Under the pieces are notes generated by a model, which saw only the letters and a program-made list of their open reading frames with translations, made no database searches and was not told the DNA's origin. A stretch of 35,077 bases of DNA from an uncultured Clostridium sp. GTDB taxonomy: Bacteria > Bacillota > Clostridia > TANB77 > CAG-508. The position numbers and the translations under genes were made by a program. Location of the stretch: NCBI GenBank assembly GCA_947574235.1, contig CANPIU010000016.1, forward strand, positions 1 to 35,077, written 5' to 3'. Each line of letters starts with the position of its first letter. Position 1 is the stretch's first letter. Positions 1 through 9,453 of this stretch are shown piece after piece.

Positions 1-13
1 GATGGTGTAAGAA

Positions 14-2503
14 ATGGCGAAAAAAAGAAGATATAAAAAGAAAAAAAGTACAGCTTCAAAAGCAGACGTAACAGTTGTTGTATTGATTATTATTAGCATT
101 TTATTAGCCGTATTGATTTATACAAAATCAGGCGTAGTAGGAGCTAAATTAAATGAAATATTAGGGGGTATGCTAGGGGTAGTACAATATGTATTACCAA
201 TTGGGATTTTTGTCATAGCCATAAAATTAGCCTCTGAAGGAACAGAAGAATTAAATCCCAAGTTGCTTCAATATGGCATATTATTGGTTAGTTTATGCAT
301 TGTATTTAGCGTATTCCAAGTTTCTTCTGGCGAATTGCAAAACAATAAAGAATTATCCGAAGTGGTAAAAGATGCCTATCTTTTAGGAACCCAAAGTAAA
401 GGGGGAGGCGCTATTGGCTCTTGTGGAGCAGTACCACTTACTAAGCTATTGGGAAATATCGGTGCGATTATTCTGTGCTTAGGAATTGCATTTGTATTAG
501 TAGTATTTACGTTTGGTATTAATATGGCAGAGATTATCAATAGTATGGTAGAAAGAGCAGAAGAAAATAAGGAAGCAAGATTGGCCAATAGAGAGGAACG
601 TCGAAAGGAAAGAGAAAAAGAAGAGGTAGAAACACCAGCAGAGCGTAGAAAAAGACTAAAAGAGGAAAAAATGGCACAAAGGGAAATGGCAAAACAAGAA
701 AAGGCAGCAATGGACGAGCAAATCAAAATCAATTTTGGTGGAAGATTTGTAGATGGTACCGAAGAAACGATGGGACTAAAGAAGTATGACCACAGTGAGG
801 ATGACTTAGAACCATTAACCAAGCAATCGAAATTAAAAGCAAAACAAGAAAAAAGAAAAATGCAAGTACCAGAGATAGATGACGATATCACAGAAGAAGC
901 ACAAGAAATGCAACCAGACGTGATAGAAAGCAACTTATTCAAAGATGTCGAAGAACAAAAAGAGGATAAAACAAAAGCAGTTCTACAATTAGAGCATGCT
1001 ATGACAGTAGAAGATGATGAGCATTACGAATTTCCACCACTAGAAATTTTAGGAAAGCCAAGTAAAAAATCCCTAAAAGGTGGAGCTAAAGCCTTAACAG
1101 ATACAGCAGCAAAATTACAAAAAACCTTACATAGTTTTGGGGTATCGGCTAAAGTAGAAAATGTTTCTGTAGGACCAGCTATTACCAGATATGAATTGAA
1201 ACCAGCCGAAGGGGTACGTGTTAGTAAAATTGCCAACTTAGCCGATGATATCGCCCTAAATTTAGCGGCAGAAACCATTAGAATTGAAGCACCAATACCA
1301 GGAAAACAAGCTGTTGGAATTGAGGTGCCAAACAACGAAAGAGAGGCCGTTCATTTAAGAGAAGTATTAGATAGTGACGTGTTTCAAGACAACGAATCAA
1401 AATTGGCCATTGCTTTAGGAAAAGACGTGGCAGGAAATGTGCAGTTAGCAGATATCGCTAAAATGCCACACGTTCTAATTGCCGGTTCAACTGGTTCAGG
1501 AAAGAGTGTATGCATCAATACGATTATTACTAGTATTATTTATCATGCCAAACCAAGTGAAGTAAAATTTGTTATGGTTGACCCAAAAGTTGTTGAATTA
1601 TCAGTCTATAATGGAATTCCTCATTTGTTAATTCCTGTCGTAACCGACCCAAGAAAAGCAGCAGGTGCCTTAGCATGGGCTGTACAGGAAATGGATAATC
1701 GTTACAATTTATTTGCAGAAAAAGGGGTAAGAGATTTAAAAGGCTATAACAAAGCTATTGAAAAAGAAGAGGGCCTAGGACAATTACCACAGATAGTCAT
1801 TATTGTAGACGAGTTAGCAGACTTAATGATGGTAGCCAAAAATGACGTAGAAGATGCTATTTGTCGACTAGCCCAAAAGGCAAGAGCAGCAGGGATGCAT
1901 TTAGTCATTGCGACCCAAAGACCATCGGTTGACGTCATCACAGGACTAATCAAAGCCAATGTACCATCTCGAATTGCCTTTGCCGTATCATCACAAGTGG
2001 ACTCAAGAACCATTTTAGATAGTGTAGGGGCAGAAAAATTACTAGGAAAAGGAGATATGCTATATTTCCCTTCTGGTGCACCAAAACCATCTAGAGTACA
2101 AGGAGCTTTTGTAACCGATGATGAAGTAGAAAAAATAGTAGACTTTGTTAAATCTAATGGAACCGCAACCTATAGTGAAGATATTCTAGAAAGTATCGAA
2201 AATAGTAACAAAACAGATAAAGAAATAGCAGCGGAAAGCACAGAAGATGACGATACAGACCCATTTTTGATGGAGGCAATTCAAACCGTAGTTGAAACAG
2301 GTCAAGCATCCACTTCTTTTATTCAAAGAAGATTTAAAGTAGGTTATGCAAGAGCTGGAAGAATTATCGACCAAATGGAAGAAAGAGGCGTGATATCTGG
2401 CTATCAAGGAAGTAAGCCAAGAGAAGTACTAATGACAAAAGAAAGATGGGCAGAATTGCAAATGGGAACAAGTGAAGAAGAGGGAGTAAGCGAAGCTCAA
2501 TGA
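14..2503 (+). CDS. spoIIIE: DNA translocase FtsK/SpoIIIE
   Basis: Hexameric ATP-driven DNA pump that moves chromosomal DNA through the division or sporulation septum. The 829-residue protein has a basic N-terminus and about four membrane segments (near 19-37, 52-72, 86-104 and 147-170). A long charged linker (about 180-340) precedes the motor. Walker A is GSTGSGKS at 491-498, Walker B ends in VDE near 598-600, and [12 protein letters not shown] follows. The C-terminal winged-helix gamma domain (about 755-820) contains the typical [18 protein letters not shown]. Length fits SpoIIIE-type proteins. Only 13 bases lie upstream, so its promoter is outside the window. The TGA stop is also the first three bases of a 32-nt dispersed repeat. 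Whether it acts in vegetative division (FtsK) or sporulation (SpoIIIE) cannot be decided from sequence. Confidence 0.96.
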   Translation: MAKKRRYKKKKSTASKADVTVVVLIIISILLAVLIYTKSGVVGAKLNEILGGMLGVVQYVLPIGIFVIAIKLASEGTEELNPKLLQYGILLVSLCIVFSVFQVSSGELQNNKELSEVVKDAYLLGTQSKGGGAIGSCGAVPLTKLLGNIGAIILCLGIAFVLVVFTFGINMAEIINSMVERAEENKEARLANREERRKEREKEEVETPAERRKRLKEEKMAQREMAKQEKAAMDEQIKINFGGRFVDGTEETMGLKKYDHSEDDLEPLTKQSKLKAKQEKRKMQVPEIDDDITEEAQEMQPDVIESNLFKDVEEQKEDKTKAVLQLEHAMTVEDDEHYEFPPLEILGKPSKKSLKGGAKALTDTAAKLQKTLHSFGVSAKVENVSVGPAITRYELKPAEGVRVSKIANLADDIALNLAAETIRIEAPIPGKQAVGIEVPNNEREAVHLREVLDSDVFQDNESKLAIALGKDVAGNVQLADIAKMPHVLIAGSTGSGKSVCINTIITSIIYHAKPSEVKFVMVDPKVVELSVYNGIPHLLIPVVTDPRKAAGALAWAVQEMDNRYNLFAEKGVRDLKGYNKAIEKEEGLGQLPQIVIIVDELADLMMVAKNDVEDAICRLAQKARAAGMHLVIATQRPSVDVITGLIKANVPSRIAFAVSSQVDSRTILDSVGAEKLLGKGDMLYFPSGAPKPSRVQGAFVTDDEVEKIVDFVKSNGTATYSEDILESIENSNKTDKEIAAESTEDDDTDPFLMEAIQTVVETGQASTSFIQRRFKVGYARAGRIIDQMEERGVISGYQGSKPREVLMTKERWAELQMGTSEEEGVSEAQ

Positions 2504-2532
2504 GACAGGAGGGACAGGTCTTAAATGTCTCA
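2501..2532 (+). repeat. 32-nt dispersed repeat, family A, copy 1
   Basis: Starts TGAGACAGGAGGGACAGG and ends TGTCTCA, so the ends are a 7-bp inverted repeat. The same 32-nt layout recurs at 16578, 16653 (inverted), 17981 (inverted) and 35032. The first TGA is the stop codon of the SpoIIIE gene. Confidence 0.9.
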
Positions 2533-2564
2533 TGAGACAGAGGGGACAGGTCTTGGTTGTAGCA
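2533..2564 (+). repeat. family A repeat, degenerate tandem copy
   Basis: Begins TGAGACAGAGGGGACAGG directly after copy 1, but the right arm reads TGTAGCA instead of TGTCTCA. It looks like a decayed tandem copy. Confidence 0.75.
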
Positions 2565-2699
2565 TATTACTAGCAAAACAACGTATCTAAAGGTATCGCT
2601 TAGATAGCATTTACTTATTAAATTTCACAAGCATTAAGAGTGTCCCCAAAATCCTAGCTAAGGTCGTCCGAATAAATCCCTGTTGAAAGGAGAAACAGT
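2565..2699. other. short intergenic stretch before the 526-aa gene
   Basis: No gene is visible. It holds a small hairpin (TATCTAA at 2584-2590 pairing with TTAGATA at 2600-2606) and the ribosome binding site AAAGGAG (about 2686-2692) of the next gene. No convincing promoter was recognised. Confidence 0.5.
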
Positions 2700-4280
2700 T
2701 TGCCAAAGAAAACCGATAAGTTTTTAGATAAAATCGTAAAAAAAGATTACAATAACGAATTAGAGAAAATCTTAGAAAAGAAGGCCTTTGATGAAAACAC
2801 AAAAAGCCTTCTTCTTAACATATTATACAAAATTGAGGTAGCCTATCAGGATTATGAAAAGGTAAAACCTGAGGCTGAAGGAAAAGAAGAGTTTATCCAA
2901 TCCATTATTGATACCATAAAAAATCATTGTGAAGACATTAAAATTGTCAAACTAAATTCCAAAGAAAGTGAAATGTTAGGAACCAAAACATTTTTAGTAG
3001 AGAAAAATAAAAAGCGAATTATCTGTTATCCGATTGAAAGAAAAGTGCTCTATTGCATTGCTAAAATCAGTAAAAAAGAAAAAATCATAAAAGATAAATA
3101 TCCTATTATCAATAAAACCTTAACAGATTTAATTAATGTAGGAAGCTGTATCAATACCGTAGAGCCGATGCGTGATTTTAATGGCTATTCTTGGACAACG
3201 ATTCCAGAAGAAATCGAAAGTGTCGACCATAATCTCATCTATCAAAATATCAGAATATTGGTAGGGGAACCGTTTTTAAATCATTGGATAAACAATAGCG
3301 AGTCTATCCTTGATTATAGGGAAGCTTTTGAAGATAAAGTAAAAGAACAGTATGGCGAAAAACTAGGAGAGGAAATCGTAGAAGCGTTAGACGAAATATC
3401 TGTTTTGTTGGCGTTTAGGTATAATCCAAAATTGAAGACTGTTCTTCAAAAGGAAAAGCTAAATGTGGAAAGAAAACTAGAAATGCTTAAAAACAATCAA
3501 CAATTTGTACAAGGGATGACGCAAGAAAAACGCAAATTAACGCAGGAAATTAAGACAATGGATGAAACCTTAAATAATAAAGATTTATTGCAAGCAGAAT
3601 ATGACAAAAGAAATGAATTTTTACCCTTACAAGAAAAAATCTTTAGTAGTAGAATTTTATCTCAAATGATGGCAAAAGAAAGAGAAGAAAAGCTAAAAAG
3701 ATTGGAAAAAGTAAATCATTTGTTAAACCCTCAAAACTTTCTAGCTTTCAAAAAGGAATTAGAGAAAAAGGAAAAATATTTGAAATTGCTAAATACAGAG
3801 GACCTAGATGCCAAAATAGAAGAGGCAATAGAGGATTTTCAAGAAAAATTTTTAAAAGGTTATTCCATCCAAATAAAAAGGGCAGAAACGAAACAAGAAG
3901 TCATGAAGTTAATCTATGAATTTCGATATTATAATTTGTTGCCAACTAGGGAGAAAGTACCAATTTATTTGCTACAAAAGCTAGAAGAACAACGAAAAGA
4001 AGTGGAAATGTTATTACTTACCAAAGCGCATGAAGTAAAATTGATAGATAGTTTTTCAAAAGAAGAGGAAATCGATTATGCCATTTTAAAAAATCTATTT
4101 CGTATTCGTGTGATTAACTTAGAAAATCTATCCATCAAAGTGACGAAAGAAAAAGAAACGAATAGTATTCAACTATTTGATGGAGAAGCTTTTGAAGAAA
4201 AAATGCCAATGGAAAAGCTAGATGACAAAAAAGAAATGCTAGTTAAAATAAATAAAAAAATCAGAATATTTAATTTGTAG
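2700..4280 (+). CDS. uncharacterised cytoplasmic coiled-coil protein
   Basis: I do not recognise this 526-residue protein. The start is TTG at 2700, preceded at good spacing by AAAGGAG; no ATG nearby fits better. It is very rich in Lys and Glu, with no signal peptide or membrane segment. The first ~250 residues look globular (for example RRIICYPIERKVLYCIAKI without its first residue, and an aromatic stretch around FNGYSWTTIPEE). Residues about 255-400 are strongly predicted coiled coil with many heptad-like Leu/Glu/Lys runs. It stands alone, 26 nt before the beta-CASP RNase gene, with which it may be cotranscribed. No function is assigned. Confidence 0.85.
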   Translation: MPKKTDKFLDKIVKKDYNNELEKILEKKAFDENTKSLLLNILYKIEVAYQDYEKVKPEAEGKEEFIQSIIDTIKNHCEDIKIVKLNSKESEMLGTKTFLVEKNKKRIICYPIERKVLYCIAKISKKEKIIKDKYPIINKTLTDLINVGSCINTVEPMRDFNGYSWTTIPEEIESVDHNLIYQNIRILVGEPFLNHWINNSESILDYREAFEDKVKEQYGEKLGEEIVEALDEISVLLAFRYNPKLKTVLQKEKLNVERKLEMLKNNQQFVQGMTQEKRKLTQEIKTMDETLNNKDLLQAEYDKRNEFLPLQEKIFSSRILSQMMAKEREEKLKRLEKVNHLLNPQNFLAFKKELEKKEKYLKLLNTEDLDAKIEEAIEDFQEKFLKGYSIQIKRAETKQEVMKLIYEFRYYNLLPTREKVPIYLLQKLEEQRKEVEMLLLTKAHEVKLIDSFSKEEEIDYAILKNLFRIRVINLENLSIKVTKEKETNSIQLFDGEAFEEKMPMEKLDDKKEMLVKINKKIRIFNL

Positions 4281-4306
4281 ACAAAGGAAGGGAGAGGAAG
4301 AAAAAG

Positions 4307-5975
4307 ATGAAAATTACTTTTTTAGGAGCAACCAGAACTGTTACAGGGTCTAACTTTTTAGTAGAAGCCTGTGGAAAGAAATTTTTAGTAGATTGTGGGA
4401 TGTGGCAAGGAAAAGCAGAATATGAAGCACAAAATGCACAAGATTTTGAATTCAATCCAACCGAAATTGATTTTATGTTACTAACCCATGCACACATAGA
4501 CCACTCAGGAAGAATACCAAAATTATATAACGAAGGTTTTAGAAATAAAATTTATGCCCATAAAGCAACCTGTGACTTATGTGCCTTAATGTTGCCAGAT
4601 AGTGGTCATATTCAAGAAATGGAAAACGAGTGGAAAAACAAGAAAAGAAAAAGAAAAGGCGAAAAAGAAGTGCCACCATTATACACGGCAGAAGAAGCAG
4701 CAAGGTCATTAGAGATTTTTGAGCCAGTCCAATATGATGAAATCATTGAAATCACAGAAGATATCCATGTCAGATTTAATGATGCAGGTCATATGCTAGG
4801 TTCTAGTGTTATTGAATTATGGACAAAAGAAGACGGAAAAGAAACCAAAACGGTATTTACAGGAGACTTAGGAAACAATGATATTCCTCTTCTAGACTCT
4901 CCAACCATGATAGAAAGAGCCGATTATTTAGTCATGGAATCTACCTATGGAAGCCGATTGCACTTAAGAAATGATGAAAAAGCAGAATTGTTCTTAAATA
5001 TCGTATCCGAAACCTTAGATAATGGAGGAAGTGTTATCATCCCATCCTTTGCAGTGCGGAAGAACACAAGAGATTTTATATGAAATCAACAAATTAAAAG
5101 AAGTAAAAGACGACGATGAATTTAGAAGAAAATACAAAACCTTAATGAAAGCAAACGTATTTGTCGACAGTCCTTTAGCCATTTCAGCAACAGAAGTTTT
5201 CAGAGAAAACACCAACCTATTTGAAGAACAAATACAAGAAGAAATCATGAGAGGGGATAACCCACTTGAATTTCCAGGTCTAAAATTTACCCAAACCGCA
5301 GACGAGTCAAAAGCCCTAAACGAAGACGATACGCCAAGTATCATCATATCAGCTAGTGGTATGTGCGAAGTAGGAAGAATTAAGCATCACTTAAAGCATA
5401 ACTTGTGGAACCCAAAATCAACCATACTATTTGTCGGCTATCAAGCCGTAGGAACCTTAGGTTACAACATTGTAAATGGAGCCAAAACCGTAAAAATATT
5501 CGGAGAAGAAATCGCTGTCAATGCAAGAATTGAATACATAGAGGGATATTCAGGACATGCCGACCAAGAAGGACTAATGAATTTCATTTATTCCTTTATC
5601 CACAAGCCAAAACATATCTTCTTAGTACACGGCGAAGCAGAAGCACAAAAGACACTAGAAGAAAAAATTAAGCAAGATGCAGGCATCCAAGTAACCGTAC
5701 CAGAATTTGGGGAAACCTATGAAATTAGAGCCGTAGAAGAAGAGGCAAGCGATGGAAAAGTAGAAATGACACACAAAATCGAAAGAAGAATTACAACAAC
5801 CATCAGACGAGAAGTAATCGACCGTCTCGAAAAACTAAAAGAAGAACTAAAAGACATGGATACCTATGTAAGACAAGACATAGACGATGACAAACTAAGA
5901 GACGAAGATATCTTCAGAATAAACGAAAAGATAAAAGAATTAGAAAAACAAATCATAAATGTAATCGAAGGTTAA
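4307..5975 (+). CDS. beta-CASP metallo-beta-lactamase RNase, +1 frame change at CGG
   Basis: RNA-processing metallo-hydrolase of the CPSF73-like beta-CASP family, expected to cut RNA in the cytoplasm using two zinc ions. Frame one (4307-5083) carries HAHIDH (residues 61-66), DAGHMLGS, FTGDLG and ESTYG. The rest continues in the +1 frame to 5975 with DSPLAISATEVF, ISASGMCEVGR and the GHADQEGL histidine motif. The break is at codon 251, CGG (5057-5059). Skipping its C gives FAV-GRTQEILYEI, the conserved sequence of this family, and a 555-residue protein of normal length. Both halves are highly conserved and show no other damage, which argues against an old pseudogene. The C-terminus (after about 495) is charged and coiled-coil-like. 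Confidence 0.9.
5057..5059 (+). other. CGG +1 frame-change site 1 (beta-CASP RNase)
   Basis: The local reading is gca gtg CGG aag. Omitting C5057 gives gca gtg GGA AGA ACA, that is Ala-Val-Gly-Arg-Thr, matching the conserved motif. No Shine-Dalgarno-like element lies at the 3-6 nt spacing seen in prfB-type frameshifting, and the P-site codon GTG cannot re-pair one base later. Confidence 0.85.
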
Positions 5976-6010
5976 CTGTTCCTTTTTTGGGACAGTCCCT
6001 AAAGTGGACA
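5975..6010 (+). repeat. family B repeat, copy 1, with hairpin
   Basis: ACTGTTCC (5975-5982), six T, then GGGACAGT (5989-5996) forms an 8-bp stem with one G-T pair. The family B core runs 5989-6010, reading GGGACAGTCCCT then AAAGTGGACA. It overlaps the stop codon of the RNase gene and lies just before the GH15 ribosome binding site. It could terminate the upstream transcript, but it has no clean T tail on the plus strand. Confidence 0.8.
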
Positions 6011-6039
6011 TTTATGAGGTGCTAGAGAAGGAGAAAGAG

Positions 6040-8001
6040 ATGGAAAATAAGTATTTTAATGAAGCTATGATAGGAAATAAGAATATGTTAGCGACTTTTA
6101 CGGGGAAAGGAGAGTTGCAAAGAGTTTATTTTCCGAGCAAAGATAATAGGCAATATTTAGATTATTTTCATACAGGTGTGAAAATTAATTATTCGGATTT
6201 GATTTATTTGCATGATGATATCAACAATGTTTACAAGCAGTATTATGATACAGATACCAATATTTTGAATACGGAAATTGTGAATACTTATTTTAATTTA
6301 AAAATCCTTCAAACTGATTTTGTAATGATGAAAGAAAATGTATTGATAAAAAAATATATTTTCTTAAATGAAGGAAAAATTGACCTAAATACTAGCTTTT
6401 ATATTCACTCTCAATTATTATCAGATTACAATAACCATGTAAGTTGTAAGATAATTGATGGAGGGATGATGCAATATGCTCACGATTTTACATTTTCTAC
6501 GTTTGCTAAAGGGTATAAGCTTTCAAAACACCAAATTAATGGTAGCAAAGATACGATTAAAAGAGGCGAAATTTATGACAAAGACTACATTGGTATGTCA
6601 AGTGATACAAGTATTTGCTATGACTTAGGTGTGATAAAGCCACAAGAGAAAAAGGTATTAGAAATAGCAATTGTCATTGGCGAAAATAAGAATATATCTG
6701 CGATTGAAAGCGAAATTGAACGAGTTAAAAAGATAGACTTAAATAAAGAATATGCCGATACCAAAGCCTATTGGAGGAAATATGTAAAAGCGCATAATGG
6801 CTTAAATTTGAAGGAACCAACCAATAGTTATGAAGAAAAAATTTATGACATTTATAAAAGAAGCATTTTGTTATTTCCACTTTTGACCAATAGCGAAACA
6901 GGTGGAATTATTGCATCAGCCGAAGTAGACGAAAATTTCACACAATGTGGACGCTATGCCTATTGTTGGACCCGTGATGCAGTTTTTATGACAAAAGCGT
7001 TAGATATTTTGAAAATGGAAAAGGAAACGGAAAAATTCTATAAAGTATTTTGTAAAAAGACGCAAAGCAAAAATGGTATGTGGGAGCAAAGATTTTTTAC
7101 AGATGGAAGGCTAGCGCCAGCATGGGGGTATCAAGTAGATGAAACAGCCAGTGTTGTGTATGGCATTTATGAACATTATCAATATACAAAATCAGAAAAG
7201 TTTTTGAAAGACAATCTATCTATGTGTGAAAAAGCAGTAGATTTCTTGAAACGCTATGTAAAAGATTGGTTGCAGATAGAAGGAAAAGACGAACACGATA
7301 AAGATAAAGTACAAGAAGAAATTGAAATGGCAGTCAATCATCAAGGACACAAATATCATGTGAGTTATGACCTTTGGGAAATGTGCGAAGGCATTCATTT
7401 ATATTCCTTAGCAAGCATTTATGCAGCATTTGAGTGCATCATGAGAATTTATAGAGTGTTGGGGGATAAAACGTCAGATTTTGAAAATAATCGATTAAAA
7501 GATGAAAAAATCATAAAAAGTGAGCGAGAATTAGAAAAGTTACAAACAGAAATCAAAAAATATATCAATCAAAATATGTATGACGAAGAAAAGAAAACTT
7601 ATCTAAGAAATACCGAAGATGAAAAAATGGATATTAGTATGATAGGTGCAGTAACACCATTTAACGTATTCAAGCCAAAGGAAAAGAAAGTCGTAAATAC
7701 CATAGAGAGAATTAACTTATCGCTAAGAACCTATACAGGAGGCTATCAAAGATTTGAAGGAGACCATTATAGAAATGGAAATCCATGGCCAATCGCAAAC
7801 CTTTGGATGACCCTATACTACTTAGAAACGGGCGAAAAGAAAAAAGCCAAAGAAACCTTTGACTTTGTGGTAAAAACGGCAGGAAAGCATAGTTTCTTAG
7901 GAGAGCAAGTAGATAATAGCACTTTGCAACCGAATTGGGTGCTAGGCCTTGGCTGGTCTCATGCTATGTTTGTGATAGTATTAGAAAAATTATATGGTTA
8001 A
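6040..8001 (+). CDS. glycoside hydrolase family 15 (glucoamylase-like)
   Basis: Predicted to release glucose or a related sugar from the non-reducing end of alpha-glucans. No signal peptide is seen, so it probably acts on intracellular glycogen or maltodextrin. The start is ATG 6040, because GAGAAGGAG sits 6 nt upstream; a GTG at 6004 lies inside the repeat and has no binding site. The 653-residue protein has an N-terminal beta domain (about 1-260) followed by the (alpha/alpha)6 barrel. Recognisable motifs are RYAYCWTRDAVFM, DLWEMCEGIHLYSLASIY (probable catalytic acid region), NPWPIANLWM and LGLGWSHAMF. It stands alone between two repeat elements. Confidence 0.88.
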   Translation: MENKYFNEAMIGNKNMLATFTGKGELQRVYFPSKDNRQYLDYFHTGVKINYSDLIYLHDDINNVYKQYYDTDTNILNTEIVNTYFNLKILQTDFVMMKENVLIKKYIFLNEGKIDLNTSFYIHSQLLSDYNNHVSCKIIDGGMMQYAHDFTFSTFAKGYKLSKHQINGSKDTIKRGEIYDKDYIGMSSDTSICYDLGVIKPQEKKVLEIAIVIGENKNISAIESEIERVKKIDLNKEYADTKAYWRKYVKAHNGLNLKEPTNSYEEKIYDIYKRSILLFPLLTNSETGGIIASAEVDENFTQCGRYAYCWTRDAVFMTKALDILKMEKETEKFYKVFCKKTQSKNGMWEQRFFTDGRLAPAWGYQVDETASVVYGIYEHYQYTKSEKFLKDNLSMCEKAVDFLKRYVKDWLQIEGKDEHDKDKVQEEIEMAVNHQGHKYHVSYDLWEMCEGIHLYSLASIYAAFECIMRIYRVLGDKTSDFENNRLKDEKIIKSERELEKLQTEIKKYINQNMYDEEKKTYLRNTEDEKMDISMIGAVTPFNVFKPKEKKVVNTIERINLSLRTYTGGYQRFEGDHYRNGNPWPIANLWMTLYYLETGEKKKAKETFDFVVKTAGKHSFLGEQVDNSTLQPNWVLGLGWSHAMFVIVLEKLYG

Positions 8002-8008
8002 GAGCTCT

Positions 8009-8046
8009 TTTTGGGGCCATTTTTGGGACAGTCCCAAAAGTGGACA
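8009..8046 (+). repeat. family B repeat, copy 2 (left boundary of RAYT unit)
   Basis: TTTTGGGGCCATTTTT (8009-8024) is followed by the core GGGACAGTCCC and AAAAGTGGACA (to 8046). The whole ~38-nt unit recurs in inverted orientation at 9364-9402, on the other side of the transposase gene. Confidence 0.88.
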
Positions 8047-8066
8047 TTTGCCTTTTTGCCTTTTCT

Positions 8067-8088
8067 GGGACAGGCACTAAAGTGGACA
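8067..8088 (+). repeat. family B repeat, copy 3
   Basis: Core GGGACAGGCACT then AAAGTGGACA. It is identical over 22 nt to the inverted copy at 9364-9385. CACT and AGTG around AA make a small internal palindrome. Confidence 0.9.
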
Positions 8089-8107
8089 ATTGTAGAAAGA
8101 TATTTAC

Positions 8108-8137
8108 GGGGACAGTTCATTTTACTGTCTCTTTTTT
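8108..8137 (+). terminator. rho-independent terminator-like hairpin, repeat-related
   Basis: GGGACAGT (8109-8116) pairs with ACTGTCTC (8124-8131), with one G-T pair, followed by six T. It shares the GGGACAG core with the repeats, so terminator and repeat seem to have a common origin. Confidence 0.75.
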
Positions 8138-8290
8138 CTTTGCAAGGGATTTAATATTTAAGGCCAGTTTTTTGCTACGAAAAAGATAGAATTTAATATT
8201 TAATACGACAAATTTATGATAGTAATAGAGAAAAAATTAATGAAAAATAAGGACTAGAAAAAAGAAAATGTAAAAAAATGTAAAAATATA

Positions 8291-8319
8291 TAGACAAATG
8301 AAAAAATATGTGTTATTCT
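8291..8319 (+). promoter_or_regulatory. promoter of the RAYT gene
   Basis: TAGACA (8291-8296), 17 nt, TATTCT (8314-8319), about 50 nt before the TTG start. The rest of the 370-nt gap (8002-8371) is AT-rich and holds the repeats and terminator listed separately. Confidence 0.6.
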
Positions 8320-8371
8320 ATTAATAGTGATACTTAGATTAAGTATGAGTAAAAGAAAGGAGGATAGGTGA

Positions 8372-9160
8372 TTGCCAAGAGAAGCTAGAAGGAAAAGTCT
8401 AAGTAATGTATATCACTGTATGCTGAGAGGAATTAATCAGCAAGATATTTTTTTCGAAGATAAAGATTATTTAGTGTTTCAAAATATTATTAAAAAAACT
8501 AAAAAAGTTTATTTATATCAACTATATTCTTATGTTCTAATGCCGAATCATATTCATTTAGAAATCAAAGATGAAAATCAAAAATTATCTCAAATTATTC
8601 ATAGTATAGCTACAAGTTATGCCATTTATTTCAATAAAAAGTATGAAAGAAAAGGCCATTTATTTGAAAATAGATTTCAGAGTAAAAATGTTGAAAGTGT
8701 ATATTATATCTTAAATTTGGTTAGATATATCCATCAAAATCCATTAAAGGCAGGAATTTGTAAGATGGAAAGATATCAATGGAGCAGTTACTTTGACTAT
8801 TTCAATAATACCCGAACGAGAGAGGAAGAAGAAATTGTAGATACAAAGGAAGTTTTTAATATGTTTTTATCAAGTAAACAAGAGTCTAAAGAAAGATTTT
8901 TAGAATTCAATCAACAAATTTTTAAATTTCAAAAAAGTATAGAATTATTAGAGTTCGAAATGAAAAACAAATTAACAGATGAAGAAGTGATTTATTTTCT
9001 CAAAAAAGAGTTAAGTATTCATAACATACAAGGGATACAAAAGTATGAAAAAGATACGAGAGATGAAATAATAAGAAAGATTAAACAAATGAAAGGCACG
9101 ACCCAAAAACAAATCAGTAGAATATTAGGACTTAATGCAAAAATAATAAGAAAAGCTTAA
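8372..9160 (+). CDS. REP-associated tyrosine transposase (RAYT, Y1_Tnp family)
   Basis: HUH single-strand DNA transposase related to IS200/IS605 TnpA, of the subgroup that travels with REP-like repeats. The start is TTG 8372 with AAAGGAGG (8356-8363) 8 nt upstream. The 262-residue protein has the two-histidine metal motif PNHIHLEI (His60, His62), then YFNKKYERKGHLFENRF (candidate nucleophile Tyr83, 86 or 91) and the RAYT hallmark RYIHQNPLKAGI. Residues about 215-262 resemble a helix-turn-helix (TTQKQISRILGL). Copies of a GGGACAG-core repeat flank the gene in inverted orientation (8009-8088 and 9364-9402), as expected for RAYT/REP pairs. It appears intact. Confidence 0.92.
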   Translation: MPREARRKSLSNVYHCMLRGINQQDIFFEDKDYLVFQNIIKKTKKVYLYQLYSYVLMPNHIHLEIKDENQKLSQIIHSIATSYAIYFNKKYERKGHLFENRFQSKNVESVYYILNLVRYIHQNPLKAGICKMERYQWSSYFDYFNNTRTREEEEIVDTKEVFNMFLSSKQESKERFLEFNQQIFKFQKSIELLEFEMKNKLTDEEVIYFLKKELSIHNIQGIQKYEKDTRDEIIRKIKQMKGTTQKQISRILGLNAKIIRKA

Positions 9161-9164
9161 TAGA

Positions 9165-9207
9165 GACAGGAACTTTTATTAAAAAAGAAAAGTTCCTGTC
9201 TTTATTT
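9165..9207 (+). terminator. terminator of the RAYT gene
   Basis: GACAGGAACTTTT (9165-9177) and AAAAGTTCCTGTC (9188-9200) form a perfect 13-bp stem followed by TTTATTT. The left arm begins with the same GAGACAGG as the family A repeats. Confidence 0.9.
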
Positions 9208-9246
9208 AGATTATAGGAAAGTTCTCCGAACTTCCTATAATCTAAA
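9205..9246. other. long near-perfect hairpin
   Basis: TTTAGATTATAGGAAAGTTC (9205-9224) pairs with the 19 nt at 9228-9246 with one bulged A and a 3-nt loop. It directly follows the RAYT terminator and belongs to no gene. Confidence 0.85.
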
Positions 9247-9282
9247 TACTTTGCACACAAATTTGTCAAAGCAAATTTGGCG

Positions 9283-9353
9283 AACGAACAAAGACGAGGC
9301 ATGAAAATTACTCTAAAAGGTCAAAAAAATTAATCATGCTCCTTTTGTTCGTT
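9283..9353. other. imperfect inverted repeat downstream of RAYT
   Basis: AACGAACAAA (9283-9292) pairs with TTTGTTCGTT (9344-9353), and inside it GCATGA (9299-9304) pairs with TCATGC (9334-9339). This is part of a 393-nt gene-free stretch (9161-9553) that also holds a terminator, a hairpin, a repeat and the gap promoter. A structured RNA or a transposon-end structure is possible; no known RNA family was recognised. Confidence 0.55.
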
Positions 9354-9363
9354 TATGTTTAGA

Positions 9364-9402
9364 TGTCCACTTTAGTGCCTGTCCCAAAAATGGCCTCCAA
9401 AA
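9364..9402 (-). repeat. family B repeat, copy 4 (right boundary of RAYT unit, inverted)
   Basis: Read on the minus strand it is TTTTGGAGGCCATTTTT followed by GGGACAGGCACT and AAAGTGGACA. The last 22 nt equal copy 3 exactly, and the left part matches the flank of copy 2. Confidence 0.9.
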
Positions 9403-9453
9403 TGAACCCAAAATGGACCTAAATGGAAAGTTCCCAAAAAAAGTAAAAAGTAC

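Noticed and set aside
376..942. Minus-strand open frame inside spoIIIE and similar antisense frames throughout
   Set aside because: They mirror conserved genes on the other strand, lack binding sites and have low-complexity composition; treated as shadows.
4307..5975. Calling the RNase, HAD-Nudix, NfeD and WhiA genes ordinary pseudogenes or sequencing errors
   Set aside because: All four breaks are +1, on both strands, exactly at CGG, and all restore Gly. Random indels or homopolymer errors would scatter over positions and directions. The sites are not homopolymers. Error is kept only as something raw reads must exclude.
6004..6039. GTG start for the GH15 gene
   Set aside because: It falls inside the family B repeat without a ribosome binding site; ATG 6040 is well supported.
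7935..8189. 84-aa open frame after the GH15 gene
   Set aside because: It overlaps the GH15 end and consists of repeat and terminator sequence; no ribosome binding site and no protein-like composition.
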